From JAGVPT01 sp964642725 (GTDB lineage Bacteria > Bacteroidota > Ignavibacteria > UBA10030 > UBA8401), in the NCBI GenBank assembly GCA_964642725.1, contig CAZXQG010000014.1, positions 1 through 64,000 of the forward strand: DNA of 64,000 bases, in the 5' to 3' direction. The notes under the pieces are model-generated. The model was not told the origin of the DNA. It did no database searches and saw only the letters and a program-made list of their open reading frames with translations. Positions 35,990-44,192 of this stretch are shown here, in pieces. Every line of letters starts with the position of its first letter. The stretch's first letter is position 1. Both the position numbers and the translations under genes were made by a program.

Positions 35990-37006
35990 CTATTGAGGTG
36001 TTCCAAACTGATTGCGAAGGTCGAGATTGACTTGAAGAACATTAACCATCTTTTCTCCTGCCAATCCGTCGAGGGGAGCGAATGAATTCTTCGCAAGTAT
36101 ATTTGCGACCTCTTTACGAACTTCGAGAGGACTCCTTTTCAAGTCAGCTGCCCACTTTGAAGAAACGCGGTCAATCTGATAGTTTGCATTCTGCATCGTG
36201 ATATCGGGATCGAGGCCGGAGGCCGATGTCGTGACCATGTCCCCTGGAATATCCTGCAAGCTTTCGTTCGGATAATCCAGCCGCCACATATCAAAAAAGA
36301 TCGACTGAATATCACCACCGGTGCTGACAGGTTTGATAACGGTTACAGCTTTACCGTCAGCACCGGTGTCCGGCATGGCTGAAGGAAATGTGCCGGGGTT
36401 TTCATTTGAGAAAGTTTGGAAGAACGTTACAGCAAGGTCCGACGGCGCCGGTTGCGGCGTGTTCGGGTTACTCTTTATAAATTGAGAGACGACATCTGAA
36501 TGCGTCTTCGCCCAATCTGCAACATAACCTATATGGAGCGAATCCGTGTTCACCCATGCGACAGCGTCCGAGGTGTGCATGGATGCCCATTGGGCAACGA
36601 GGTGCGGGCTGCCCTGATAGATGTCATGCTGGAACCAATTTTCGATGTCGGGTGCAACGAGTTGTCCGGATTTTGGACCGTCGGCATACCGTACAATCGG
36701 ACCAAGCGTGCGTGCAACACGGTCTCGCAAAACATAGTTGGAAGCTGCCAACGCCGACGAGGCTGATGCTCCCCCATCATAGGATGCAGCGGATGGACGG
36801 GGTTGAAAATATTCGTCCTTGGTAAAGGGCTGCGCTATCAGCAGTGATCCGACGGGCCTGCCGTCCGGACCATTGACGATGCTTCCATTAGCCTGGAACG
36901 GGAAGAACACTTGTCCTACCGCTAATAATACGGCCGGATACATGATGCAGCAGATAACAACTGCAAATAACAGAAGCCACAGACTCTTGGAAATTATCTT
37001 AGACAT
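35990..37006 (-). CDS. kdpC: KdpC1, K+-transporting ATPase subunit C with large insertion
   Basis: A 338-residue protein; KdpC is usually near 190. The N-terminal membrane helix (about 8-32), 'GQVFFPFQANGSI' and 'GSLLIAQPF' are canonical, and so is the C-terminal part from 'VTTSASGLDPDI' (about 258-269) to 'VNVLQVNLDL'. About 150 residues (roughly 103-253) are inserted between them, with no family I recognise and no membrane helix. KdpC normally stabilises ATP binding at KdpB. ATG 37006 has AGGAGG 8 bases upstream; an in-frame TTG at 37012 is less likely. It follows kdpB1 by 27 bp. Confidence 0.92.
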   Translation of the reverse strand: MSKIISKSLWLLLFAVVICCIMYPAVLLAVGQVFFPFQANGSIVNGPDGRPVGSLLIAQPFTKDEYFQPRPSAASYDGGASASSALAASNYVLRDRVARTLGPIVRYADGPKSGQLVAPDIENWFQHDIYQGSPHLVAQWASMHTSDAVAWVNTDSLHIGYVADWAKTHSDVVSQFIKSNPNTPQPAPSDLAVTFFQTFSNENPGTFPSAMPDTGADGKAVTVIKPVSTGGDIQSIFFDMWRLDYPNESLQDIPGDMVTTSASGLDPDITMQNANYQIDRVSSKWAADLKRSPLEVRKEVANILAKNSFAPLDGLAGEKMVNVLQVNLDLRNQFGTPQ

Positions 37007-37033
37007 TTTCAATTCCTCCTTTATAGTTAGTCC

Positions 37034-39202
37034 TTAATTCACAAAGTGACAAGCAACCATGACCATGTCGATCAGCTTGATGCCGATGAACGGCAGTACG
37101 ACGCCGCCGAGTCCCCAGTTGAAAAGGTTTCTCTTGAGAAGGTCGTCGGCACCCATGACCTTGTACTTGACGCCTCTTAGGGCAACCGGTATCAGCGCTG
37201 GAATAATTAACGCATTGAAGATGACCGCGGACAGAATTGCCGATGTCGGCGAATGCAGGTTCATGATGTCAACCGCCTTCAGCCACGGGAGCGTCCCGGC
37301 AAACAGCGCGGGGATGATCGCGAAGTATTTCGCGACATCGTTCGCTATCGAAAATGTCGTCAGGGCACCACGGGTTATCAAAAGCTGTTTCCCGATATGA
37401 ACAACTTCGAGCAATTTCGTCGGATCGCTGTCGAGGTCGACCATATTGGCCGCTTCCTTTGCCGCTTGCGTACCGGCATTCATTGCCAGTGCGACATCTG
37501 CTTGAGCAAGAGCCGGAGCATCGTTCGTGCCGTCGCCCATCATAGCGACAAGTTTTCCATCGGCTTGTTCTTTCCGGATAAACTCGAGCTTCCTTTCCGG
37601 TGTCGCTTGTGCGAGATAGTCATCAACTCCAGCCTGGGCGGCGATCGCGGCGGCTGTTATAGGATTGTCTCCAGTGATCATAACTGTCCTTAATCCCATT
37701 TTTCTCAGCTCATCAAACCGCTCTTTCATATTCGGCTTCAATATGTCCTCGAGAGAAATCACACCCGCCACATGCGAGTCATCTGCTACAACCAAAGGAG
37801 TGGCGCCCTTCCTTGCGATATCGTTGATGATCGAATTAATCTCAGGAGGAACTGTACCGCGATTATCCTGGACAAATTGAAACACTGCGTCCGCCGCTCC
37901 TTTTCGTATCTGTCGGCCGCCCGAGAAATCGATACCGCTCATCCGGGTCTGTGCGGTAAACGGTACAAACATCGAATCTTTCGGCACACTGATCGGATCT
38001 CTATTCAGCTTCTCGAATAATTTCACGATGCTTTTGCCTTCCGGCGTTTCATCCGCAGCGGAGGCAAGTGCAGCGAGCCGCGCAAGGTCCGTTTCTTTGT
38101 ATCTTCCCACGGGGAAGAACTTGGTTGCATGCCTGTTTCCGAGTGTGATGGTCCCGGTCTTGTCGAGCAGCACGACATCAATATCGCCCGCCAACTCGAC
38201 TGCTTTTCCGCTTTTTGAAATGATGTTTGCCTGCAATGCTCGATCCATTCCTGCAATTCCGATTGCGGCAAGCAACGCACCGATGGTTGTCGGAATTAGA
38301 CAGACTAAAAGGGCGATCAATGTAGGCACATCTGTCCCCAAGCTTTTCACCGGATCGGAAATCCCGAGATAGGTGCCCATATATTGTTCAGCATTCCATG
38401 CCATCGGCCACAAAGGAACAACAACAATGAGGAAGATCAGAGTGAATGCCGAAAGGACAAGTGTCAGGGCAATCTCGTTCGGGCTTCGCTGCCGGATAGC
38501 TCCTTCAACAAGAGCAATCATCCTGTCGAGAAACGATTCGCCCGCGCCGCTGGTAATCCGGATCACAATCTTGTCGGAAAGGACATACGTTCCACCGGTT
38601 ACTCCCGATGCGTCGCTATGTGCGGCCCGAATAACCGGCGCGGATTCGCCCGTAATCGCCGACTCGTCAACCGATGCAATTCCTTCCGTGATCTCGCCGT
38701 CACCGGGAATCATTTGTCCAGCCTGTACTAAGACGCGGTCGCCGGGCTTAAGATCAGTTGAGGAAACCTGCTCAATCGCTCCATCAGCGGTCAACCGATA
38801 TGCTATCGTGTCGCGGCGCGCCTTTCTCAGCGATTCCGCCTGTGCTTTTCCGCGCGCCTCTGCAAGTGCTGTTGCAAAATTTGCAAACCATACGGTTAAG
38901 AAAAGCCATGCGGTGAGTGCGATGAAGTATGTTATCGGCACCTGGCTTACCTGATTGCCGAACGCCGAAGCAAACACGTACAAAAGCGTCAAGACTGCGC
39001 CGACCTCTACGACAAACATCACAGGATTCTTCCACTGAATGTCCGGACGCAGCATGACGAACGACTGCTTCAACGCGGGGATCGCGGTGTTTTTCTCAAG
39101 CAGCGCTCTCCGTTTAACACGGCGCGGCGGTTTTGCTGATTTCGAAGAAAGGTTTTCCATCACTTCTTCGACACTCGGTTCCACGACCTGAACTTCACTC
39201 AT
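37034..39202 (-). CDS. kdpB: KdpB1, K+-transporting P-type ATPase subunit B
   Basis: A 722-residue P-type ATPase. The phosphorylated aspartate is in 'LLDKTGTITLGN'. 'ITGESAPVIR' forms the actuator loop, 'MITGDN' and 'MMGDGTNDAPALAQ' the hinge and Mg site, and 'CLIPTTIGALLAAIGIAGMD' the ion-path helix. It differs from KdpB2 at many positions (for example PTTIGALLAA against PTTIGGLLSA), so the two are not recent duplicates. AAGGAG precedes the ATG. It is the energising subunit paired with KdpA1 and KdpC1. Confidence 0.96.
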   Translation of the reverse strand: MSEVQVVEPSVEEVMENLSSKSAKPPRRVKRRALLEKNTAIPALKQSFVMLRPDIQWKNPVMFVVEVGAVLTLLYVFASAFGNQVSQVPITYFIALTAWLFLTVWFANFATALAEARGKAQAESLRKARRDTIAYRLTADGAIEQVSSTDLKPGDRVLVQAGQMIPGDGEITEGIASVDESAITGESAPVIRAAHSDASGVTGGTYVLSDKIVIRITSGAGESFLDRMIALVEGAIRQRSPNEIALTLVLSAFTLIFLIVVVPLWPMAWNAEQYMGTYLGISDPVKSLGTDVPTLIALLVCLIPTTIGALLAAIGIAGMDRALQANIISKSGKAVELAGDIDVVLLDKTGTITLGNRHATKFFPVGRYKETDLARLAALASAADETPEGKSIVKLFEKLNRDPISVPKDSMFVPFTAQTRMSGIDFSGGRQIRKGAADAVFQFVQDNRGTVPPEINSIINDIARKGATPLVVADDSHVAGVISLEDILKPNMKERFDELRKMGLRTVMITGDNPITAAAIAAQAGVDDYLAQATPERKLEFIRKEQADGKLVAMMGDGTNDAPALAQADVALAMNAGTQAAKEAANMVDLDSDPTKLLEVVHIGKQLLITRGALTTFSIANDVAKYFAIIPALFAGTLPWLKAVDIMNLHSPTSAILSAVIFNALIIPALIPVALRGVKYKVMGADDLLKRNLFNWGLGGVVLPFIGIKLIDMVMVACHFVN

Positions 39203-39277
39203 GTTGAACTCCTTAAGACGTTGTTATTACAAATTCATTATTCTATATCTGATCTAAAAAAAGACTGTATCGTTTCC

Positions 39278-41074
39278 TCACCCGCCGAACGGGATCGGTC
39301 CTAAATGTTCGGCCAGCGGCCCAAGCACTCCAAGCGGGAGAAAAAGCAACGCGCCGACGATAAGAATCGTACCCAACAAGAGATAGCCGAAAATGGCCGT
39401 ATCGGTACGCAAAGTTCCCAGATTATACGGACTTGTCTTCTTTTGTCCGAGATATGCAGCCATTGCAACTGGTGCAATGATCGGAATGAAGCGACTGACC
39501 AGCATAACTATTCCTGCGGCGATGTCCCACGCAGTTGCTTCAGGTGCCGGGCTTGAGTTATTATAGAAACCATACGTCGTGCCCAAACCGTCAAACGCTG
39601 AACCGTTGTTGGCAGATGCCGATGAGAACTGGTAGAACATTTGAGACAGCCCATGCGGACCAGGATTACTGACGGCTTTCATTCCCCAATCGGTAGCGGC
39701 GAATATGCCGGTCGGCATAAGAATCATGAGCGGATGAATCAACAGAGCGATGACCGCCAGCTTCACTTCGCGCGCGCCGATTTTTTTGCCTAAGTATTCC
39801 GGTGTTCGCCCGACCATCATGCCGGCAATAAATATTCCAATGACGACGAAGAGGAGCATGTTGATCATGCCGACGCCCTTACCGCCAAAAACGCAGTTCA
39901 GCCACATCCCGACCATCGGCGACAACGCCGCAAGCGGGTTGAGGCTGTCATGCTCGGAATTTACAGCACCGCATGTTACGTCCGTTGTCAGGGCGGCAAA
40001 CGTTGCACCTGCAGATGTTCCGAAGCGCATCTCTTTCCCTTCGAGATTGCCGAGGTGCTGGTCAACCGGCAAACTGCCGACTGCCGGTAATGTCACGGCC
40101 CTCTTTCCGCCTGGCGCTGTCGCGCTGGAAACGTCGTAGGTTTGCGTAACGGAATTGCCGGTAAATGCCGGGTTCGGCTTATAGGTGTCAAAGAGAACGG
40201 ACCAGACAATTGTGCCTGCCATCAGAAATAACATCACGGAAAAAATGACATACGCATGGCGCATTTTTTTCAGCATGCGGCCGTACATCAACACAAGCGC
40301 AAACGGAAAAATCATCATCGAAAGCGTGTTGAAGAAATTCGACAACGCGGTCGGGTTTTCGAATGGATGTGCGGAGTTCATCCCGTAGAACCCGCCTCCG
40401 TTGGTCCCGAGCATTTTGATGGATTCAAGCGCTGCGACCGGTCCAACGATAATATTCTGCTGGTTTGATTCAAGCCCGGCGATGTGATAGACACTCTCGA
40501 GCGTCATCGGGCTTCCTTGCGAGATGAAGATGACGCTGATGATTAGCGCTGCCGGGATGAACATGTAAATCAACACGCGCCACATGTCGAGGAAAAAGTT
40601 TCCCAGATGCGAATCGCTCCGGAGAGCCCGTATGATCGCCGTCAGGGCGCACAGACCGATCGCAGCGGAGATGAACATGTTGGAGATGTCGAAAAAAATC
40701 TGGCTGAAGTTAGAAAAATGTTGATCTCCTGAGTAGTGCTGGAGATTCGTGTTCGTCATAAAAGAAATCACGCTGTTGAAAATCGTACTCGGCGCTATCA
40801 TCGGCCTGCCCATCGGGTTTAGCGGCATCCATTCCTGGAGCGCCAGAACGAGGAAACCGAAAACGAACAGCGCAGTATTGAAAATCAGCAATGACCCGAC
40901 ATATTGTTTCCAATTTTGGCGTCCATTGTCCAATCGCTTCTCGAACCATGCAAAAACCCGGATCGGTTGATACTCTCCATCCATGATCCATCCCATGTAT
41001 CGGCTCAGCGGGAACGCCAGGAATGTCGCCGTGGCGAGGAGGAGAAACGGTAAGAACCAAATTTGAAAAGTCAT
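39278..41074 (-). CDS. kdpA: KdpA1, K+-binding channel-like subunit
   Basis: A 598-residue, 10-helix membrane subunit. The four pore-loop segments are 'FMTNTNLQHYSGDQH', 'LGTNGGGFYGMNSAHPF', 'TCGAVNSEHDSLNP' and 'NNGSAFDGLG'. These place it in a branch distinct from the E. coli-like KdpA3 encoded at 46327-48069. It is closely similar to KdpA2 along its full length. AGGAG precedes the ATG. It is encoded between kdpF1 and kdpB1, completing orf31-kdpF1-kdpA1-kdpB1-kdpC1. Confidence 0.96.
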   Translation of the reverse strand: MTFQIWFLPFLLLATATFLAFPLSRYMGWIMDGEYQPIRVFAWFEKRLDNGRQNWKQYVGSLLIFNTALFVFGFLVLALQEWMPLNPMGRPMIAPSTIFNSVISFMTNTNLQHYSGDQHFSNFSQIFFDISNMFISAAIGLCALTAIIRALRSDSHLGNFFLDMWRVLIYMFIPAALIISVIFISQGSPMTLESVYHIAGLESNQQNIIVGPVAALESIKMLGTNGGGFYGMNSAHPFENPTALSNFFNTLSMMIFPFALVLMYGRMLKKMRHAYVIFSVMLFLMAGTIVWSVLFDTYKPNPAFTGNSVTQTYDVSSATAPGGKRAVTLPAVGSLPVDQHLGNLEGKEMRFGTSAGATFAALTTDVTCGAVNSEHDSLNPLAALSPMVGMWLNCVFGGKGVGMINMLLFVVIGIFIAGMMVGRTPEYLGKKIGAREVKLAVIALLIHPLMILMPTGIFAATDWGMKAVSNPGPHGLSQMFYQFSSASANNGSAFDGLGTTYGFYNNSSPAPEATAWDIAAGIVMLVSRFIPIIAPVAMAAYLGQKKTSPYNLGTLRTDTAIFGYLLLGTILIVGALLFLPLGVLGPLAEHLGPIPFGG

Positions 41075-41112
41075 TTTCTAAACTCCTTTTGTTTAAAATT
41101 CCGATGCTTCGC

Positions 41113-41193
41113 TTAAAACTTTTCGGGTCGTAAAAGCGCAACGACCAAATACACAAACAAGAAAAGTGCAACAACTGCGGTTAAATAGATCAT
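41113..41193 (-). CDS. kdpF: KdpF1, small K+-ATPase subunit
   Basis: A 26-residue hydrophobic peptide starting MIYLTAVVALFLF and ending LLRPEKF. The single helix followed by R/K-P-E-(K/M)-F is the KdpF hallmark. AGAGG lies 6 bases before the ATG at 41193; an ATG two codons earlier (41199) is too close to it. It sits 38 bp before kdpA1, the normal KdpF position. KdpF stabilises the KdpABC complex in the membrane. Confidence 0.9.
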   Translation of the reverse strand: MIYLTAVVALFLFVYLVVALLRPEKF

Positions 41194-41215
41194 GTTCATC
41201 CTCTCTTTCCGTAAG

Positions 41216-41311
41216 TTAAATTTTTTCGCAAGCTTCCATGAACAAATAACAAATTGCCATCAAGATAATGCCTAAAAAAAACATCGCCGGCAGCCAGATC
41301 AAAAGATTCAT
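41216..41311 (-). CDS. 31-residue membrane mini-protein before kdpF1 (orf31)
   Basis: The frame from ATG 41311 to TAA 41216 has a near-perfect AGGAGG 8 bases upstream. It encodes one hydrophobic helix starting MNLLIWLPAMFFLG and ending LFMEACEKI. The 36-residue protein directly before kdpF2 has a comparable layout, with a helix ending in 'LMRLCENL'. Both keep a Cys-Glu pair right after the helix. It is probably a further small subunit or assembly factor of the Kdp complex; function unknown. Confidence 0.72.
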   Translation of the reverse strand: MNLLIWLPAMFFLGIILMAICYLFMEACEKI

Positions 41312-41462
41312 ATAAACGTCCTCCTAAAATTAAGTTTAAAAAGATGCAGCATAGACAGTGTCCTATGCCTTTGGTGTCATTTCAAAGATTCGCATGCGAT
41401 GCGCTGAATTTTGCACCGCATCATTTGCAACCGATTGATTGCTTCAATTGATGACGTGTGCA

Positions 41463-41540
41463 AATATGATCCGGCAAGAACGGAAAAGCAATCAAGAGGA
41501 TATAAAAACAAAATCGAAAGGGATAAAAATGTTATATAAA
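41463..41540 (-). promoter_or_regulatory. Kdp1 promoter with KdpE-like half-sites
   Basis: Minus strand: -10 CATATT (41463-41468), 17 bp, -35 TTGCTT (41486-41491), 9 bp, TTTATA (41501-41506), then TTTATC (41522-41527, 21 bp upstream of the first) and TTTATA (41535-41540; the in-register site 41533-41538 reads TATATA). The -35 to -10 block is almost the same as that before kdpA2. This predicts a leader of about 145 bases before orf31. Confidence 0.68.
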
Positions 41541-41545
41541 TAAAG

Positions 41546-41576
41546 ACGGCCATGATTTAAATTACATCATGGCCGT
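41546..41576 (-). terminator. Hairpin after kdpA2, probable terminator
   Basis: A perfect 11-bp stem ACGGCCATGAT/ATCATGGCCGT (41546-41556/41566-41576) with a 9-base loop. Read on the minus strand it is followed by CTTTATTTATAT. It separates the kdpA2 unit from the kdp1 promoter, which begins 6 bases further on. Confidence 0.6.
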
Positions 41577-41693
41577 GCCGATTCTTCTTAGGATGAGTGA
41601 GAACAAAAAACATTGTATCACACCCTCAACAGTCAAGATTTTTTTACATTGCGATTCTTGGCAGATGTTTGACTTGATGTAATGTGCTTTCGC

Positions 41694-43526
41694 TCATCCA
41701 CCAAACGGGATTGGGCCAAAATGTTCTGCGAACGGCCCAAGAGCGGCGATGGGCAAGAAAAGCAATGCGCCGATGATGATAATTGTCGCGAATAAAAGAG
41801 TGCCGAACGTAAACGTGTTGTCGCGTAACGTTCCTAATCCAAACGGGCTAGTTTTTTTCATTCCGAGATATGCTGCCATAGCAATCGGTGCAATGATCGG
41901 AATGAAGCGGCTGATGATGATGACGATGCCCGTCGCAATATCCCAAGCGACAGCTTCCGGGGCTGGGTTTGGATTGTTGTAAAAGCCATAGCTAACTCCT
42001 AACCCGTCAAACGCAGAACCATTATTGGCTGAGGCAGATGAGAATTGATACATGATTTGAGAAAGCCCGTGCGCCCCAGGATTGCTCGTGGCCTTCATTC
42101 CCCAGTCTGTTGCCGCAAATAAGCCGCTGGGAAGAAGGATCATGAGCGGGTGAATCAAAAGCGCAATAATCGCCAGCTTGATTTCCCGCGCGCCTATTTT
42201 CTTTCCGAGATATTCTGGCGTCCGTCCAACCATCATGCCTGCGACGAAAATTCCTATTATGACGTACAGCAACATGTTGATCATTCCCACGCCTTTGCCG
42301 CCGAAGATGCAGTTCAGCCACATTCCCACCATCGGCGATATTGCCGCGATGGGGTTTAGGCTGTCATGCTCGCAATTTACCGCTCCGTCTGTGACGTCAA
42401 CAGTTAACGCCGCAAAGGTTGCTCCTGCCGATGTCCCGAACCTCATTTCTTTTCCTTCAAGGTTGCCTAGATGCTGGTCCACCGGGAGCGCTCCCACCGG
42501 AGGAACCGTAATGGAGCGTCTTCCACCGGGCGCCGTTGAACTGAGGACTTCGTAGGATTGTCCGCTATGGCTGGTCAGCCCCGGATTTGGTTTAAGTGTG
42601 TCAAAATACACCGCCCAAACGATAGTGCCGATCATAAGGATCATCATGACCGAAAAAATTACATACGAGTGGCGCATGCGGCCGAGCATGCGGCCATACA
42701 TCAAAACAAGGGCGAATGGAAATAGCATCATCGCAACACACGAAAGAAAATTTGTGAAAGCTGTGGGATTTTCAAAAGGATGAGCGGAATTCATGCCGTA
42801 GAATCCTCCTCCGTTGGTCCCTAACTGCTTCATCGGCACAAATGCTGCCAATGGCCCGACGACAATATTTTGTAGTTTCGGATCCCCTTTGTCCGTCACT
42901 CCCATTGATCCACGTTCCAATGTCGAAACATGATAAGAGCTTTCAAGGGTCATCGGCGATCCTTGTTGCAGGAATACAATGCCGAAAAGAAATGCGATCG
43001 GGAGGAACATGTACATTACAACACGCCACATGTCGACGAAAAAATTGCCGACCGACGAATCGCCGCGTAGTGCGCGGATAATCGCCGTCAAGCCGCAAAA
43101 GCCGATGGAGGCAGACAAAAAGAAATTGGCCAGCCCGAAAAATATCTGGCTGAAGGTTGACAAATGTTGATCGCCGGAATAGTGCTGCAGATCGGTGTTG
43201 GTCATAAATGAAAGGACAGAATGAAGAATCGTGCTCGGTGCGAGCATATCTTTTCCGTCGGGATTCAACGGCATCCATGGCTGGAGGACCAGGACGGCAA
43301 AGCCGAAAACAAAAAGAACAGTATTAAAAATAAGTATCGATGCCGTATACTGCTTCCAATTTTGCGGCCCGTCTTTTAGGCGATTTTCAAACCAGAGAAA
43401 GATCGGCACCGGTTTGTATTTTCCATCCATGATCCATGCAAGAAACCGGCTCAAAGGAAAAGCAAGAACCGCTGTGGTCATAAGAATCGCGATTGGGAGA
43501 AGCCAGACTTGGATTTGGGTAAGCAT
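41694..43526 (-). CDS. kdpA: KdpA2, solitary extra K+-binding subunit
   Basis: A 610-residue protein that aligns with KdpA1 from end to end at an estimated two-thirds or more identity. It has the same pore-loop types, but the first loop reads 'FMTNTDLQHYSG' where KdpA1 has 'FMTNTNLQHYSG', and the third reads 'GAVNCEHDS' for 'GAVNSEHDS'. An extra stretch of about ten residues, 'ERGSMGVTDKGDP', lies near 215. It has its own promoter and ribosome binding site (GGAGG) and a probable terminator, and no kdpB or kdpC of its own. It may swap with KdpA1 in the Kdp1 complex or act alone. Confidence 0.94.
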   Translation of the reverse strand: MLTQIQVWLLPIAILMTTAVLAFPLSRFLAWIMDGKYKPVPIFLWFENRLKDGPQNWKQYTASILIFNTVLFVFGFAVLVLQPWMPLNPDGKDMLAPSTILHSVLSFMTNTDLQHYSGDQHLSTFSQIFFGLANFFLSASIGFCGLTAIIRALRGDSSVGNFFVDMWRVVMYMFLPIAFLFGIVFLQQGSPMTLESSYHVSTLERGSMGVTDKGDPKLQNIVVGPLAAFVPMKQLGTNGGGFYGMNSAHPFENPTAFTNFLSCVAMMLFPFALVLMYGRMLGRMRHSYVIFSVMMILMIGTIVWAVYFDTLKPNPGLTSHSGQSYEVLSSTAPGGRRSITVPPVGALPVDQHLGNLEGKEMRFGTSAGATFAALTVDVTDGAVNCEHDSLNPIAAISPMVGMWLNCIFGGKGVGMINMLLYVIIGIFVAGMMVGRTPEYLGKKIGAREIKLAIIALLIHPLMILLPSGLFAATDWGMKATSNPGAHGLSQIMYQFSSASANNGSAFDGLGVSYGFYNNPNPAPEAVAWDIATGIVIIISRFIPIIAPIAMAAYLGMKKTSPFGLGTLRDNTFTFGTLLFATIIIIGALLFLPIAALGPFAEHFGPIPFGG

Positions 43527-43714
43527 GGTCGTATTCCTCCGAATATTTTATTGTGTGACGGTGTGAAATCGATTGAAATCTATCCGGTCTACAACTGCTG
43601 TATCAATGGAAACATGCAGGAGAATCGCTGCACCTGCGGATCATAAATCATGATTGTGCTTTCCTTCCGGCAATAGTGCTCTTCGCATTGATCAATTTGA
43701 ATAATGACGGAACC

Positions 43715-43790
43715 AATATGATGAGCCATGAACGGGAAAGCAATTAAAAATATATAAAATGAAAAGCGGATTATATAAAAATACGATAAA
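43715..43790 (-). promoter_or_regulatory. kdpA2 promoter with KdpE-like half-sites
   Basis: Minus strand: -10 CATATT (43715-43720), 17 bp, -35 TTGCTT (43738-43743), 9 bp, TTTATA (43753-43758), then TTTATA (43774-43779) and TTTATC (43785-43790). The offsets 0, 21 and 32 are those of the kdp2 promoter. The last two half-sites are 5 bp apart, as in the E. coli KdpE operator. The leader to kdpA2 is about 180 bases. Confidence 0.7.
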
Positions 43791-43800
43791 AATAAAGTAA

Positions 43801-44192
43801 CAATATATATTTACTTTAATAAGTAAGGCGCCAGCCCAACTGGATCGAAAGCAAGCGCCCCGGATCGAAATAAATTATATGGATATCAATCGTTTTTGGG
43901 TGAGGGCCCTGGCGAAAAATAGAGGAATGCCGGTGTTTTAACTTAAGCAAGGGTGGAAGAATTAGTTGGATAGGAGATTCAGGTACTTGCAGCAAAGAGA
44001 GGAACGAACCTTTCGTGAAGCAATTTCAGCGGATGAGTCGCTTCCCTTGAGGTTGGCGATTATCCTCGAGGCAAAGATGAAGGAATAACTATCGTATCAA
44101 GAAACTCGACCGTTTCTTTAAAAGGGATAAAAGAACCTTGCGGCTATACCGTATGAGTTTCAGGAAAACCGAAAACGATGGCTCTGTGAGCT
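43801..44192. other. 392-bp gap between kdpB2 and the kdpA2 promoter
   Basis: No gene is supported on either strand. It contains a repeated GGATCGAAA (about 43841 and 43862), a GGCGC/GCGCC inverted repeat, and a 7-bp hairpin AAGAAAC/GTTTCTT (44099-44105/44112-44118) downstream of kdpB2 without a T-run. It may be a decayed insertion between the two units. Confidence 0.4.

Noticed and set aside
35884..36096. N-terminal extension of RR2
   Set aside because: It overlaps kdpC1, and receiver domains start directly at the chosen methionine.
44099..44118. Hairpin AAGAAAC/GTTTCTT as a terminator of kdp2
   Set aside because: No T-run follows on the minus strand; kept only as a note in the gap entry.
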